The notes under the pieces: model-generated | Seen by the model: the letters and a program-made list of their open reading frames with translations, nothing else | Told to the model about the DNA's origin: nothing | The model's database searches: none | Program-made: the position numbers and the translations under genes | Shown: positions 1 through 8,555 of the stretch, piece by piece | How positions within the stretch are numbered: position 1 is the stretch's first letter | Layout: every line of letters begins with the position of its first letter | NCBI RefSeq assembly: GCF_023700755.1 | Contig: NZ_JAMKOJ010000010.1 | Coordinates: 62,001 to 126,000 of the forward strand | DNA from: Allorhizobium sonneratiae | GTDB taxonomy: Bacteria > Pseudomonadota > Alphaproteobacteria > Rhizobiales > Rhizobiaceae | Direction: 5' to 3' | DNA: 64,000 nt

Positions 1-32
1 CCTCGCACGAGGAACTGGTCTGATCACATTGT

Positions 33-60
33 CGGGTTCAGGGGAACATGCCTGAACCCG
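33..60 (-). terminator. Hairpin downstream of the first lacI-type gene
   Basis: A perfect 10-bp inverted repeat (CGGGTTCAGG at 33-42, CCTGAACCCG at 51-60) with an 8-nt loop lies about 10 bp past the stop codon of the leftward LacI-family gene. No clear U-run follows on the minus strand, so it may be a weak terminator or an mRNA 3'-end stabiliser. Confidence 0.35.
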
Positions 61-70
61 GCAGGCCTGA

Positions 71-1108
71 TCATGCGGGAACCGGGCCTGTGCTCTGCCG
101 GACAATCAGCTCAACATCGATCAGCTCAACCGGGGTCTGGGGCAGGGATAGGGATACCGGCTCGTCTTCGATGAGGGTGAGCAGGGTTCTGGCGGCGCGT
201 CGTCCCAGTTCCGGGCGGTTTTGCCGGATGGTGGTGAGCGAAGGAATATAGAATTCCGACAGTTCGATATCGTCGAAGCCGACCACGGAGATATCGTCCG
301 GCACGCGTAGGCCAGCGGCATTGAGACCGGAAATCAGCCCATAGGCTATCTGGTCGGAGGCGCAGAACACCGCCGTTGGCCTGTCCTTCATCGCCACGAT
401 TTTCGCCGCCGACGCATAGCCGGAACTGAGAGAAAAATCGCCGCGGATGATCCACTCCTCGCGGGTCTCGAGATTGAGCCTTGCCCGTTCCGCCACCATG
501 CCCTGACGCCGGGCAAGTGTGAGCACATTGCCGGCGGGCCCGGTGATATGGGCAATCTTGCGGTGCCCGAGATCGTAAAGATGGCGGATGGCGAGTTCGG
601 CGCCGCGCAGATTGTCGCTGCGCACCGAGGGAAAGGGCATGCCATCAATCCATTCGCAGGCAAAGACGACATGATGGCTGCTTTTGCTGTCCACCAGCCG
701 CGTGACGTCTCCGGCAGTGAGCTGCCCATCGAGAACGATCATGCCGTCGATGCGCGCATCGAGAAAATAATCGGTCAAAGTCCGTCCGCTGGCGGCACTG
801 TCCATGGTATCGGCGATCAGCACGGAAAAATCCGTATGGGCAAAGGCCGCACCAATCCCGGCGAGAATCTGTGAGAAGAACGGGTTTCCCAGATTGGGCA
901 CCAGGATCAGCACCGCGCCCGCCCGCTGTTTTCGCAGATTGCGCGCCGCCTGATTGACCCGGTAGCCGGTGTCGCGAATGGCATCGAAAACGGCGATGCG
1001 GGTCGCCTCCGCCAGAAGTTCGGGATTGGTCAGCGCCCGGCTGACGGTTGCCGTCGACACGCCTGCCCGTTGGGCGACATCGCGGATTTTCACGGTTTTC
1101 TGCTCCAT
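71..1108 (-). CDS. LacI-family transcriptional regulator
   Basis: A sugar-responsive repressor of 345 aa. An N-terminal LacI helix-turn-helix (RDVAQRAGVSTATVSRAL, about residues 8-25) is followed by a periplasmic-binding-protein-like effector domain carrying the family's NPFFSQILAGI and VVGFDDIELSEFY motifs. The reading frame stays open upstream to 1450, but the ATG at 1108 puts the HTH at the very N terminus as in the family, and the upstream extension crosses the operators and the divergent gene. It is transcribed away from a sugar ABC operon, and two near-palindromic 14-bp sites lie between the two starts, so it probably represses that operon and itself. The effector is unknown. Confidence 0.9.
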   Translation of the reverse strand: MEQKTVKIRDVAQRAGVSTATVSRALTNPELLAEATRIAVFDAIRDTGYRVNQAARNLRKQRAGAVLILVPNLGNPFFSQILAGIGAAFAHTDFSVLIADTMDSAASGRTLTDYFLDARIDGMIVLDGQLTAGDVTRLVDSKSSHHVVFACEWIDGMPFPSVRSDNLRGAELAIRHLYDLGHRKIAHITGPAGNVLTLARRQGMVAERARLNLETREEWIIRGDFSLSSGYASAAKIVAMKDRPTAVFCASDQIAYGLISGLNAAGLRVPDDISVVGFDDIELSEFYIPSLTTIRQNRPELGRRAARTLLTLIEDEPVSLSLPQTPVELIDVELIVRQSTGPVPA

Positions 1109-1183
1109 TCGCCCCGGTATTTCACTTTTTACGTTTTGCTGGTTAATCGTCTTGACTCTCGCGTGTGCCTCTGAAATGTTGCA

Positions 1184-1197
1184 TGTAATCGATTTCA
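1184..1197. promoter_or_regulatory. Putative LacI-type operator, copy 1
   Basis: TGTAATCGATTTCA is a 14-bp imperfect palindrome with a central CG, the usual architecture of LacI-family operators. It lies 76 bp upstream of the lacI-type start. An identical copy lies at 1226-1239. The link to the adjacent regulator is inferred from position. Confidence 0.7.
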
Positions 1198-1225
1198 AAT
1201 CCAGCATTTGTTTTGCGCAGCAAAA

Positions 1226-1239
1226 TGTAATCGATTTCA
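1226..1239. promoter_or_regulatory. Putative LacI-type operator, copy 2
   Basis: This is a second identical TGTAATCGATTTCA, centred 42 bp (four helical turns) from copy 1 and 53 bp upstream of the binding-protein ATG. Same-face spacing would allow cooperative binding or a small repression loop. Confidence 0.7.
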
Positions 1240-1292
1240 TGGCGGGGAGGCTATGAAACTGCGCCGATAAAACGGCTCCATGGGAGGAAAAA

Positions 1293-2528
1293 ATGAAGGC
1301 ATTCATGACGATGATGGCCGCATCCGTTGCGCTCACGATGGGCGCGGCAACGGCATCGGCGACCGATCTTGAAGTGACGCATTGGTGGACATCCGGCGGC
1401 GAAGCCGCAGCCGTGAAGGTGCTGGCCAAGGCGTTCGATGCCACCGGCAATCACTGGGTGGATGGCGCCATTGCCGGCTCCGGCGGCACGGCCCGGCCGA
1501 TCATGATCAGCCGCATCACCGGCGGCGACCCGATGGGCGCCACCCAGTTCAACCATGGCCGTCAGGCCGAAGAGCTGATCGATGCCGGGCTGATGCGCGA
1601 TCTGGAAAGCGTGGCCGAAAAGGATCACTGGCGCCAGATCATCCGGCCAAAGAGCCTGCTGGACAGCTGCACCTACAAGGGCAAGATCTACTGCGTGCCG
1701 GTGAATATCCATTCCAACCAGTGGCTCTGGCTGTCGAAGGCTGCCTTTGACAAGGCAGGCGTGGCCATGCCGAAAACCTGGGATGATTTTGTCGCTGCCG
1801 GTCCGGCGCTGAGAAAGGCAGGCCTTCAACCTTTGGCTCTCGGCGGCCAGCCCTGGCAGACAGTGCTGCTTTTCGACGATCTGGTGCTGGGGGTTGGCGG
1901 CAAGGATCTTTACATGAAGGTCTATAAGGACAAGGACGCCAAGGTTGCCGCAGGCCCGGACATGGCCAAGATTTTCGCCGCCGCCGATGAAGCGCGCAAG
2001 CTGGCCAAGGGCAGCGACGTGCAGGACTGGAACCAGGCGACCAATATGGTGATCACCGGAAAGGCCGGGGGACAGATGATGGGCGACTGGGCCCAGGGTG
2101 AGTTCCAACTGGCGGGTCAGGTGGCCGGCAAGGATTACGTGTGCCTGCCGGGTCTTGGCATGAACGACTATATTACCACCAATGGCGATGCCTTCTATTT
2201 CCCCAAGCTGAGCGACAAGGCCAAATCGAAGGCACAGGAAGTTCTGGCCGAAACCATTCTCGATCCGAAGACGCAAGTGGCCTTCAATCTGAAAAAAGGC
2301 TCGTTGCCGGTACGTGGCGATGTCGATCTCAACGCCGCCAATGAATGTATGAAGAAGGGCCTTGCCATTCTCGACAAGGGCCATGTTCTGCCCAGCGTCG
2401 AGCAGCTTATCTCCGCCGATACGCAAAAGCAGAAGGAAGACCTCTTCTCGCAATTCTTCGCCAATATGTCGATGACGCCCGAGGCCGCCCAGAAACGTTT
2501 CGCCGAGATCATCTCCACAGCGGACTGA
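1293..2528 (+). CDS. Sugar ABC transporter, periplasmic substrate-binding protein
   Basis: A 411-aa extracellular solute-binding protein of the family-1 (COG1653) type. A signal peptide ends near ATASA (about residue 23), followed by DLEVTHWWTSGGEAAAVKVL, which resembles glucose/mannose-type binding proteins of proteobacteria. A strong Shine-Dalgarno (GGGAGG) precedes the ATG. It is the first gene of a seven- to eight-gene operon with its own permeases, ATPase and four catabolic enzymes, under two LacI-type operators. A glucose-like or glycoside ligand is plausible, but the sequence alone does not identify it. Confidence 0.88.
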   Translation: MKAFMTMMAASVALTMGAATASATDLEVTHWWTSGGEAAAVKVLAKAFDATGNHWVDGAIAGSGGTARPIMISRITGGDPMGATQFNHGRQAEELIDAGLMRDLESVAEKDHWRQIIRPKSLLDSCTYKGKIYCVPVNIHSNQWLWLSKAAFDKAGVAMPKTWDDFVAAGPALRKAGLQPLALGGQPWQTVLLFDDLVLGVGGKDLYMKVYKDKDAKVAAGPDMAKIFAAADEARKLAKGSDVQDWNQATNMVITGKAGGQMMGDWAQGEFQLAGQVAGKDYVCLPGLGMNDYITTNGDAFYFPKLSDKAKSKAQEVLAETILDPKTQVAFNLKKGSLPVRGDVDLNAANECMKKGLAILDKGHVLPSVEQLISADTQKQKEDLFSQFFANMSMTPEAAQKRFAEIISTAD

Positions 2529-2604
2529 TGGCATCGTGACGGCAAAAGAGACCGGCACGGCATGTGAATGCCGGTCTCCCATGGCCAGACAAGAGAGATT
2601 TCCC

Positions 2605-3507
2605 ATGACCGATGATGCTTATGCGCGCCGGCCAAGCCGCCTGCTGCGCAATCTCAACGCCAAAGTCGCCTCAATCCCGATGGTCCTGACGGCCCTGGTG
2701 GTGTTTTTCGGCGGCACGATCTGGACGATCGTTTACTCTTTCACCAATTCCAAGCTGCTGCCCCGGCTGAAATGGGTGGGGCTGGATCAGTATGAAAGGC
2801 TGTGGTCGACGCCGCGCTGGATCGTGTCCATTGAAAATCTGGCGATCTACGGCATTCTCTCGCTGATTTTCAGCCTGGCCATCGGCTTTGTTCTGGCCGC
2901 CTTCATGGACCAGAAGATCCGCTTTGAAAACACGTTCCGCACGATCTTTCTCTATCCCTTCGCGCTCTCCTTCATCGTCACCGGTCTTGTCTGGCAATGG
3001 CTGCTCAATCCCGATTTCGGCGTGCAATCGGTGGTGCGGTCGCTGGGCTGGACCAGTTTCACCTTCAACCCGCTCTATAACCAGTCGCTGGTGATTTACG
3101 GCATTCTGATTGCAGCACTCTGGCAGGGCACGGGGCTGGTCATGTGCCTGATGCTGGCGGGCCTGCGCGGCATTGACGAGGATATCTGGAAAGCGGCGCG
3201 GGTGGACGGGATTCCGATGTGGAAGACCTACCTCTACGTCGTCATTCCGATGATGCGGCCGGTCTTCGTCACCACGCTGGTCATCATCGCCAGCGGCATC
3301 GTCAAGGTCTACGACCTCGTCGTCGCGCAGACCAGCGGTGGCCCGGGCATCGCCTCGGAAGTCCCGGCAAAATATGTCTATGACTATATGTTTCAGGCGC
3401 AAAATCTGGGGCAGGGCTTTGCCGCCTCGACCATGATGCTGCTGACCATCGCCATCGTCATCATTCCCTGGGCTTTTCTGGAATTCGGAGGCCGCAAACA
3501 TGGCTGA
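2605..3507 (+). CDS. Sugar ABC transporter permease (MalF/UgpA type)
   Basis: An inner-membrane permease of 300 aa with about six hydrophobic segments and a binding-protein-dependent EAA loop (KAARVDGIPMWKTYLYVVIP) that docks the ATPase. The frame is open from 2536, but the ATG at 2605 has a purine-rich ribosome site (AAGAGAGAT) and gives MTDDAYARRP before the first membrane segment, as usual for the family. It lies 76 bp after the binding-protein gene and overlaps the next permease by 8 bp, which indicates translational coupling. Confidence 0.88.
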   Translation: MTDDAYARRPSRLLRNLNAKVASIPMVLTALVVFFGGTIWTIVYSFTNSKLLPRLKWVGLDQYERLWSTPRWIVSIENLAIYGILSLIFSLAIGFVLAAFMDQKIRFENTFRTIFLYPFALSFIVTGLVWQWLLNPDFGVQSVVRSLGWTSFTFNPLYNQSLVIYGILIAALWQGTGLVMCLMLAGLRGIDEDIWKAARVDGIPMWKTYLYVVIPMMRPVFVTTLVIIASGIVKVYDLVVAQTSGGPGIASEVPAKYVYDYMFQAQNLGQGFAASTMMLLTIAIVIIPWAFLEFGGRKHG

Positions 3508-4465
3508 TATTTACGCCTCACACCCCGCAACAACAGCAGAGCGACCGAAACCCGCGACAGACAAGAAAAGCGTGCAGGATTTTGCCGCCGGTCCGCGCGG
3601 GCGCAAGCCGAAACACCTGTTTTCCACCCGCAATATCGTGGTTTACGGCACGCTCACCGTCATGGCCATCTATTACCTCATTCCGCTTTACGTGATGGTG
3701 GTGACCTCGCTGAAGGACATGGCGGAAATCCGTCTCGGCAATATCTTCTCGCTGCCGCAGCATGTGACCTTTCACCCCTGGGTGAAGGCCTGGGCTCAAG
3801 CCTGCACCGGGCTGAATTGCGATGGACTGTCGCGCGGCTTCTGGAATTCGGTGCGCATCACCATTCCCTCGGTGGTGCTCTCCATCGCCATTGCCTCGGT
3901 CAATGGCTATGCGCTGGCCAACTGGCGCTACAAGGGGGCGGAAATCTTCTTCACCATCCTGATCATCGGTGCCTTCATTCCCTATCAGGTCATGCTGTAT
4001 CCGATGGTGATCATTCTGCGCGAAATGGGCATTTACGGCACGCTGACGGGGCTGGTTATCGTGCACACCATTTTCGGCATGCCGATCCTGACGCTGCTGT
4101 TTCGCAATTATTTCAGCGCCCTGCCGGAAGAACTGTTCAAGGCGGCGCGCATCGACGGCGCAGGCTTCTGGCAGATCTATTTCAGGATCATGGCGCCGAT
4201 GTCGATGCCGATCTTCGTGGTGGCGATGATCATCCAGATCACCGGCATCTGGAACGACTTCCTCTTCGGCGTCGTCTTCACCCGCCCCGAATATTACCCG
4301 ATGACGGTGCAGCTCAACAATATCGTCAATTCGGTTCAGGGAGTGAAGGAATACAACGTCAACATGGCGGCCACCATTCTGACGGGCGCCGTTCCCCTCA
4401 TCATCTATTTCATTTCCGGCAGGCTGTTCGTGCGCGGCATCGCGGCGGGCGCCGTCAAGGGGTAA
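3500..4465 (+). CDS. Sugar ABC transporter permease (MalG/UgpE type)
   Basis: The second inner-membrane permease of the importer, 321 aa. A long cytoplasmic N terminus (about 45 residues) precedes six predicted membrane segments, and the EAA loop reads LFKAARIDGAGFWQIYFRI. Its start overlaps the upstream permease by 8 bp and its stop is 3 bp before the ATPase start, so the transporter genes are tightly coupled. It would pair with the MalF-type permease as the transmembrane heterodimer. Confidence 0.9.
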   Translation: MADIYASHPATTAERPKPATDKKSVQDFAAGPRGRKPKHLFSTRNIVVYGTLTVMAIYYLIPLYVMVVTSLKDMAEIRLGNIFSLPQHVTFHPWVKAWAQACTGLNCDGLSRGFWNSVRITIPSVVLSIAIASVNGYALANWRYKGAEIFFTILIIGAFIPYQVMLYPMVIILREMGIYGTLTGLVIVHTIFGMPILTLLFRNYFSALPEELFKAARIDGAGFWQIYFRIMAPMSMPIFVVAMIIQITGIWNDFLFGVVFTRPEYYPMTVQLNNIVNSVQGVKEYNVNMAATILTGAVPLIIYFISGRLFVRGIAAGAVKG

Positions 4466-4468
4466 GTC

Positions 4469-5551
4469 ATGTCTTACAGTGTTTCGATCAACAATCTGTC
4501 CTTGAGTTTCGGCGCGGTCCATGTGCTGAAAAACCTCAATCTCGAAATTGAAAACGGCGAATTTCTCGTGCTTCTCGGCTCGTCAGGCTGCGGAAAATCG
4601 ACGCTTTTGAACTGCATCGCCGGTCTTCTCGACATCACCGAGGGTCAGATTTTCATCAATCAGCGCAATGTCACCTGGGCGGAGCCGAAAGATCGCGGCA
4701 TCGGCATGGTGTTTCAATCCTATGCGCTGTATCCGCAGATGTCGGTGGAGGGCAATCTCTCCTTCGGGCTGAAAGTGGCCGGGCTGGGACAGGACGAAAT
4801 CCGCAAACGGGTGTCGCGCGCTGCCGAAATCCTGCAGATCGAGGCGCTGCTGAACCGCAAGCCTGCCGCACTCTCCGGCGGTCAGCGTCAGCGTGTCGCC
4901 ATTGGCCGGGCGCTGGTGCGCGATGTCGATGTCTTCCTGTTCGACGAACCGCTCTCCAATCTCGACGCCAAGTTGCGCGCCGATCTGCGTGTCGAGATCA
5001 AGCGGCTGCATCAATCGCTGAAAAACACGATGATCTATGTCACCCATGATCAGGTGGAGGCGATGACGCTGGCCGACCGCATCGCGGTGATGAAGGGCGG
5101 CGTGATCCAGCAATTGTCGAGCCCGGCAGAGATCTACAATCAGCCGGCCAACAAATATGTCGCCGATTTCATCGGTTCGCCCTCGATGAATTTTGTTGAT
5201 GGGGTGGTTTCGGCCTCATCGCACAGCTTTCATGTGCCGGGCGAAGAGATTGCCCTTACCGGCTATGAATTTTCTCAAACCCCGCGAGACGGCAAGGCGT
5301 GGTTCGGCATTCGTCCCGAACATGTCGTCTCCGGCGAAGCGGCAACAGCCCTGCCATTTCATCAGGAGGTCGCCGTCGAAATCGTCGAGCCGATGGGGGC
5401 CGACACGCTGGTCTGGACCACGCTGTTCAACCAGCCCTTCCGTTTTCGCATGGATGGCCAGGCGGCCATCGGCTCTGGAGACCGTGTGGTGATCGGCTTT
5501 GACCCGGCCCGCGCATCGCTTTTCGACCAGAGCAGCGAAGTCAGACTTTAA
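4469..5551 (+). CDS. Sugar ABC transporter ATP-binding protein (UgpC/MsmK type)
   Basis: A 360-aa ATPase that energises the importer. It has Walker A GSSGCGKST (37-45), Q-loop VFQSYALYP, signature LSGGQ (135-139), Walker B FLFDE (156-160) and H-loop YVTHD. After about residue 235 it has a TOBE/MalK-like regulatory domain. Length and architecture are normal for carbohydrate importers. It lies 3 bp after the second permease and 25 bp before the first catabolic gene. Confidence 0.92.
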   Translation: MSYSVSINNLSLSFGAVHVLKNLNLEIENGEFLVLLGSSGCGKSTLLNCIAGLLDITEGQIFINQRNVTWAEPKDRGIGMVFQSYALYPQMSVEGNLSFGLKVAGLGQDEIRKRVSRAAEILQIEALLNRKPAALSGGQRQRVAIGRALVRDVDVFLFDEPLSNLDAKLRADLRVEIKRLHQSLKNTMIYVTHDQVEAMTLADRIAVMKGGVIQQLSSPAEIYNQPANKYVADFIGSPSMNFVDGVVSASSHSFHVPGEEIALTGYEFSQTPRDGKAWFGIRPEHVVSGEAATALPFHQEVAVEIVEPMGADTLVWTTLFNQPFRFRMDGQAAIGSGDRVVIGFDPARASLFDQSSEVRL

Positions 5552-5576
5552 CCTCTAAAAACCACAGGATCCCGTT

Positions 5577-6320
5577 ATGAGCATTTCCTTTCAGCTTTAT
5601 TCCGCCCGCGATTTTACCCCATGGACCAAGGTGCTGGATACACTATCCAGCCTTGGCTACGCCCATGTGGAAGGCTTTGGCGGCGTCTATGCCGATCCGG
5701 CGCAATTTGCCGCCGATCTTGCCGCGCGCGGGCTTTCCATGCCGTCCGGACATTTTTCCATCGACATGCTGGAAAATGATTTCGCCAAGGCGCTGGAGAT
5801 CGCCCGCGCCTTTTCCATGACGAAAATCTATTGCCCCTATCTGATGCCGGAAAACCGCCCGACCGATCTTGGCGGCTGGAGAGATTTTGCTGCACGCCTT
5901 GCCCGCGTCAACGAAAAGCTCAAAGCCGAAGGCTATGCGTTTGGTTGGCACAATCATGATTTCGAGCTGCGTCCGCTGGCCGATGGCTCGGTTCCGCTGG
6001 CCATCCTGCTTGACGCAGCGCCGGAGATCGGCTGGGAGGCCGATATTGCCTGGGTGGTGCGCGGCGGCGCTGATCCGCTCGACTGGGTGAAGCGTTATGG
6101 TCCCCGCATCACCGCCGCCCATGTCAAGGACATAGCACCCGCCGGAGAATGCGCCGACGAGGATGGCTGGGCGGATGTCGGCCATGGCGTCATCGACTGG
6201 AAAACCATCACGGCCGCGCTCAAATCCGCCGGCTGCGATCTCTTCATCATGGAACATGACAAACCGAAGGATGCGGAACGTTTCGCCAGCCGCTCCATCG
6301 CTGCATTCAAGAGCTTTTGA
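5577..6320 (+). CDS. Sugar phosphate isomerase/epimerase-like TIM-barrel enzyme (short form)
   Basis: A 247-aa xylose-isomerase-like TIM-barrel protein (AP-endonuclease-2 superfamily). Probable metal and active-site segments are GWHNHDFEL, EADIAWVVRGG, HVKDIAP and IMEHD. Members act on many sugars as isomerases, epimerases, or lyases and hydratases of 3-keto-glycosides. Its position beside a second TIM-barrel gene and two Gfo/Idh/MocA oxidoreductases resembles the levoglucosan LgdA-B1-B2-C arrangement, so an elimination or hydration step is a reasonable hypothesis. The substrate is unproven. Confidence 0.75.
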   Translation: MSISFQLYSARDFTPWTKVLDTLSSLGYAHVEGFGGVYADPAQFAADLAARGLSMPSGHFSIDMLENDFAKALEIARAFSMTKIYCPYLMPENRPTDLGGWRDFAARLARVNEKLKAEGYAFGWHNHDFELRPLADGSVPLAILLDAAPEIGWEADIAWVVRGGADPLDWVKRYGPRITAAHVKDIAPAGECADEDGWADVGHGVIDWKTITAALKSAGCDLFIMEHDKPKDAERFASRSIAAFKSF

Positions 6321-6333
6321 GGGAATGACGATC

Positions 6334-7455
6334 ATGAGCAAGACATTGGGCGTCGGCATTATCGGCTGCGGCAATATTTCAAAGGCCTATATGCGGCTTT
6401 CGCCGCTGTTCAAGGGCATCGAGGTGCGCGGCTGCGCCGACATGCTGCCGGAGGCGGCAACCGCACGGGCGGAAGAATTCGGGTTGAAGGCGATGAGCGT
6501 CGAGGAACTTCTGGCCTCCGACGAGATCGACATCGTCGTCAACCTGACCATTCCCGCCGCCCATTTTGCCATCTCGCAACAGGCGCTTGAGGCGGGCAAG
6601 CATGTCTATTCGGAAAAGCCCTTCGTGCTGTCGCTCGAAGAGGGCCGCAGGCTGAAAGCGCTGGCCGATCAAAAAGGCCTGCGGGTCGGCTCCGCCCCCG
6701 ATACCTTCCTTGGCGGTGCACATCAACTCGCTCGGCATCTCATCGACACTGGCGCGGTGGGTGAGATCACCTCCGGCACCTGCTTCGTCCAGAGCCCGGG
6801 CATGGAAATGTGGCATCCCAACCCGGACTTCTTCTTCAAGCCGGGCGGCGGGCCGGTGCTCGATCTCGGCCCCTATTACATCTCCAATCTGGTGCAATTG
6901 CTGGGGCCGGTGAAGCGGGTAGGCTCGATGGGCCGGATCGTGTCGCAGACACGCACCATCACCTCTCAGCCCCGGTTTGGCGAAACGATCACCGTCGAGA
7001 CGCCGACGACCATTCACTCCCTGCTCGAATTTCATTCCGGCGCAACCATTGCCTATGTGACAAGCTGGGATGTCTGGCAGCATGGTCATTCCAATATGGA
7101 GCTTTACGGTCGCGAAGGCAGCCTTCATGTGCCGGACCCGAATTTCTTCGGCGGCGAAGTGCGCATGACCCGCAAGAAAGCCTTTTATAACGGCACGCCC
7201 GCCTGGGATCATCCCTTTGCCCGCGTCAATGACGGCGAGCAGGCCAATTACCGCACCGCAGGCCTTGCCGACATGGCGGTGGCGATCGGGGAAGGGCGGG
7301 AACAACGCTGCTCGCTCGATTTTGCCCTGCATGTGGTCGATGTGATGACCTCCATTCTCACCTCGGTCGAGACCGGCCGTTTTATCGATATGAGCACGAC
7401 CTGCGCGCGTCCGGCAGCGCTCGACCCGCAGGCGGCGGCAGCCCTGCTCGTTTGA
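6334..7455 (+). CDS. Gfo/Idh/MocA-family oxidoreductase
   Basis: A 373-aa NAD(P)-dependent sugar oxidoreductase. The N-terminal Rossmann fold has VGIIGCGNIS (7-16) and the diagnostic EKP motif at 94-96, followed by a Gfo/Idh/MocA C-terminal alpha/beta domain. The ATG at 6334 is preferred over 6325 because GAGGGA lies about 9 bp upstream of it. It probably oxidises or reduces a sugar hydroxyl, typically C3 of a glycoside in related clusters. It sits between the two TIM-barrel genes in the operon. Substrate and direction cannot be read from the sequence. Confidence 0.82.
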   Translation: MSKTLGVGIIGCGNISKAYMRLSPLFKGIEVRGCADMLPEAATARAEEFGLKAMSVEELLASDEIDIVVNLTIPAAHFAISQQALEAGKHVYSEKPFVLSLEEGRRLKALADQKGLRVGSAPDTFLGGAHQLARHLIDTGAVGEITSGTCFVQSPGMEMWHPNPDFFFKPGGGPVLDLGPYYISNLVQLLGPVKRVGSMGRIVSQTRTITSQPRFGETITVETPTTIHSLLEFHSGATIAYVTSWDVWQHGHSNMELYGREGSLHVPDPNFFGGEVRMTRKKAFYNGTPAWDHPFARVNDGEQANYRTAGLADMAVAIGEGREQRCSLDFALHVVDVMTSILTSVETGRFIDMSTTCARPAALDPQAAAALLV

Positions 7456-7493
7456 GCAGGCTCCTGCCTCAATCAAAGCCGGAGGAACACAAT

Positions 7494-8555
7494 ATGGCAA
7501 AGACAATGAAGGGCCCGGCGCTTTTTCTGGCGCAGTTCGCAGGCGATGCGGCGCCTTATAATTCGCTGAAAACCATCGCCAAATGGGCGGCGGATCTCGG
7601 CTATAAGGGCGTGCAGATCCCGACCATCGACAGCCGCCTGTTCGATCTCGACAAGGCTGCCGACAGCAAGACCTATTGCGACGAGATCAAGGGAACGCTG
7701 GCCGATGCAGGCGTGGAGGTGACAGAGCTTTCCACCCATCTTCAGGGCCAGCTTGTGGCCGTGCATCCGGCCTATGATCTTGCCTTCGACGCTTTTGCGC
7801 CGGAGGCTCTGCGCAACAACCCGAAGGCGCGGCAGGAATGGGCGGTCGACCAGATGATCAAAACGGCGAAAGCCAGCCGCAATCTGGGTCTTGATGTGTC
7901 GGTCAGCTTTTCCGGCTCGCTGCTCTTTCCCTATCTCTATCCCTGGCCGCAGCGTCCTGCCGGGCTGATCGAGGAAGGTTTTGCCGAGCTGGGCCGCCGC
8001 TGGAAACCGATCCTTGATGTCTATGAAGAGCATGGCGTCGATATCGCCTATGAGCTGCATCCGGGCGAGGACCTGTTCGACGGTGCGACCTTCGAGATGT
8101 TTCTCGATCAGGTCGGCCAGCATGGCCGCGCAAGGATCAATTACGATCCGAGCCATTTCGTGCTGCAACAGCTCGATTATCTCGCCTTTATCGATATTTA
8201 CCACGAGCGGATTTCGGCCTTCCATGTCAAGGACGCCGAATTCAACCCGGATGGGCGACAGGGCGTTTATTCCGGTTATCAAGGCTGGGTCAACCGGGCA
8301 GGGCGCTTCCGCTCGCTCGGTGACGGGCAGGTGGATTTCAGCGGCATTTTCTCAAAACTCGCCCAATATGGCTATGACAGCTGGGCGGTGCTGGAATGGG
8401 AATGCTGCCTGAAATCGCCGGAGCAGGGCGCAGCCGAAGGCGCGCCCTTTATCGCCAGCCACATCATCGAAGTGACGGACAAGGCCTTCGACGACTTCGC
8501 CGGTGGCGCAAGCGACCGCGCCGCCATTCGCACCATGCTGGGGATCGGATCATGA
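7494..8555 (+). CDS. Sugar phosphate isomerase/epimerase-like TIM-barrel enzyme (long form)
   Basis: A 353-aa TIM-barrel enzyme of the xylose-isomerase-like superfamily. Likely metal-ligand segments are YELHPGEDLFDG, NYDPSHF, HVKDAEF and the late WECC region. The ATG at 7494 follows a strong GGAGG and is the better start, although the frame is open 14 codons earlier. It shares little with the shorter TIM-barrel gene of the operon, so the two probably catalyse different steps. Its stop overlaps the next start in an ATGA arrangement. Isomerase, epimerase and keto-glycoside lyase or hydratase roles are all possible. Confidence 0.78.
   Translation: MAKTMKGPALFLAQFAGDAAPYNSLKTIAKWAADLGYKGVQIPTIDSRLFDLDKAADSKTYCDEIKGTLADAGVEVTELSTHLQGQLVAVHPAYDLAFDAFAPEALRNNPKARQEWAVDQMIKTAKASRNLGLDVSVSFSGSLLFPYLYPWPQRPAGLIEEGFAELGRRWKPILDVYEEHGVDIAYELHPGEDLFDGATFEMFLDQVGQHGRARINYDPSHFVLQQLDYLAFIDIYHERISAFHVKDAEFNPDGRQGVYSGYQGWVNRAGRFRSLGDGQVDFSGIFSKLAQYGYDSWAVLEWECCLKSPEQGAAEGAPFIASHIIEVTDKAFDDFAGGASDRAAIRTMLGIGS

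Noticed and set aside
71-1450. Full-length 459-aa form of the first LacI protein
   Set aside because: Residues upstream of the ATG at 1108 are not family-like and read through the operators and into the divergent binding-protein gene.
2195-2635. Leftward frame opposite the end of the sugar-binding protein
   Set aside because: Antisense shadow of the coding gene, with no ribosome site or recognisable motif; the plus-strand gene is strongly supported.
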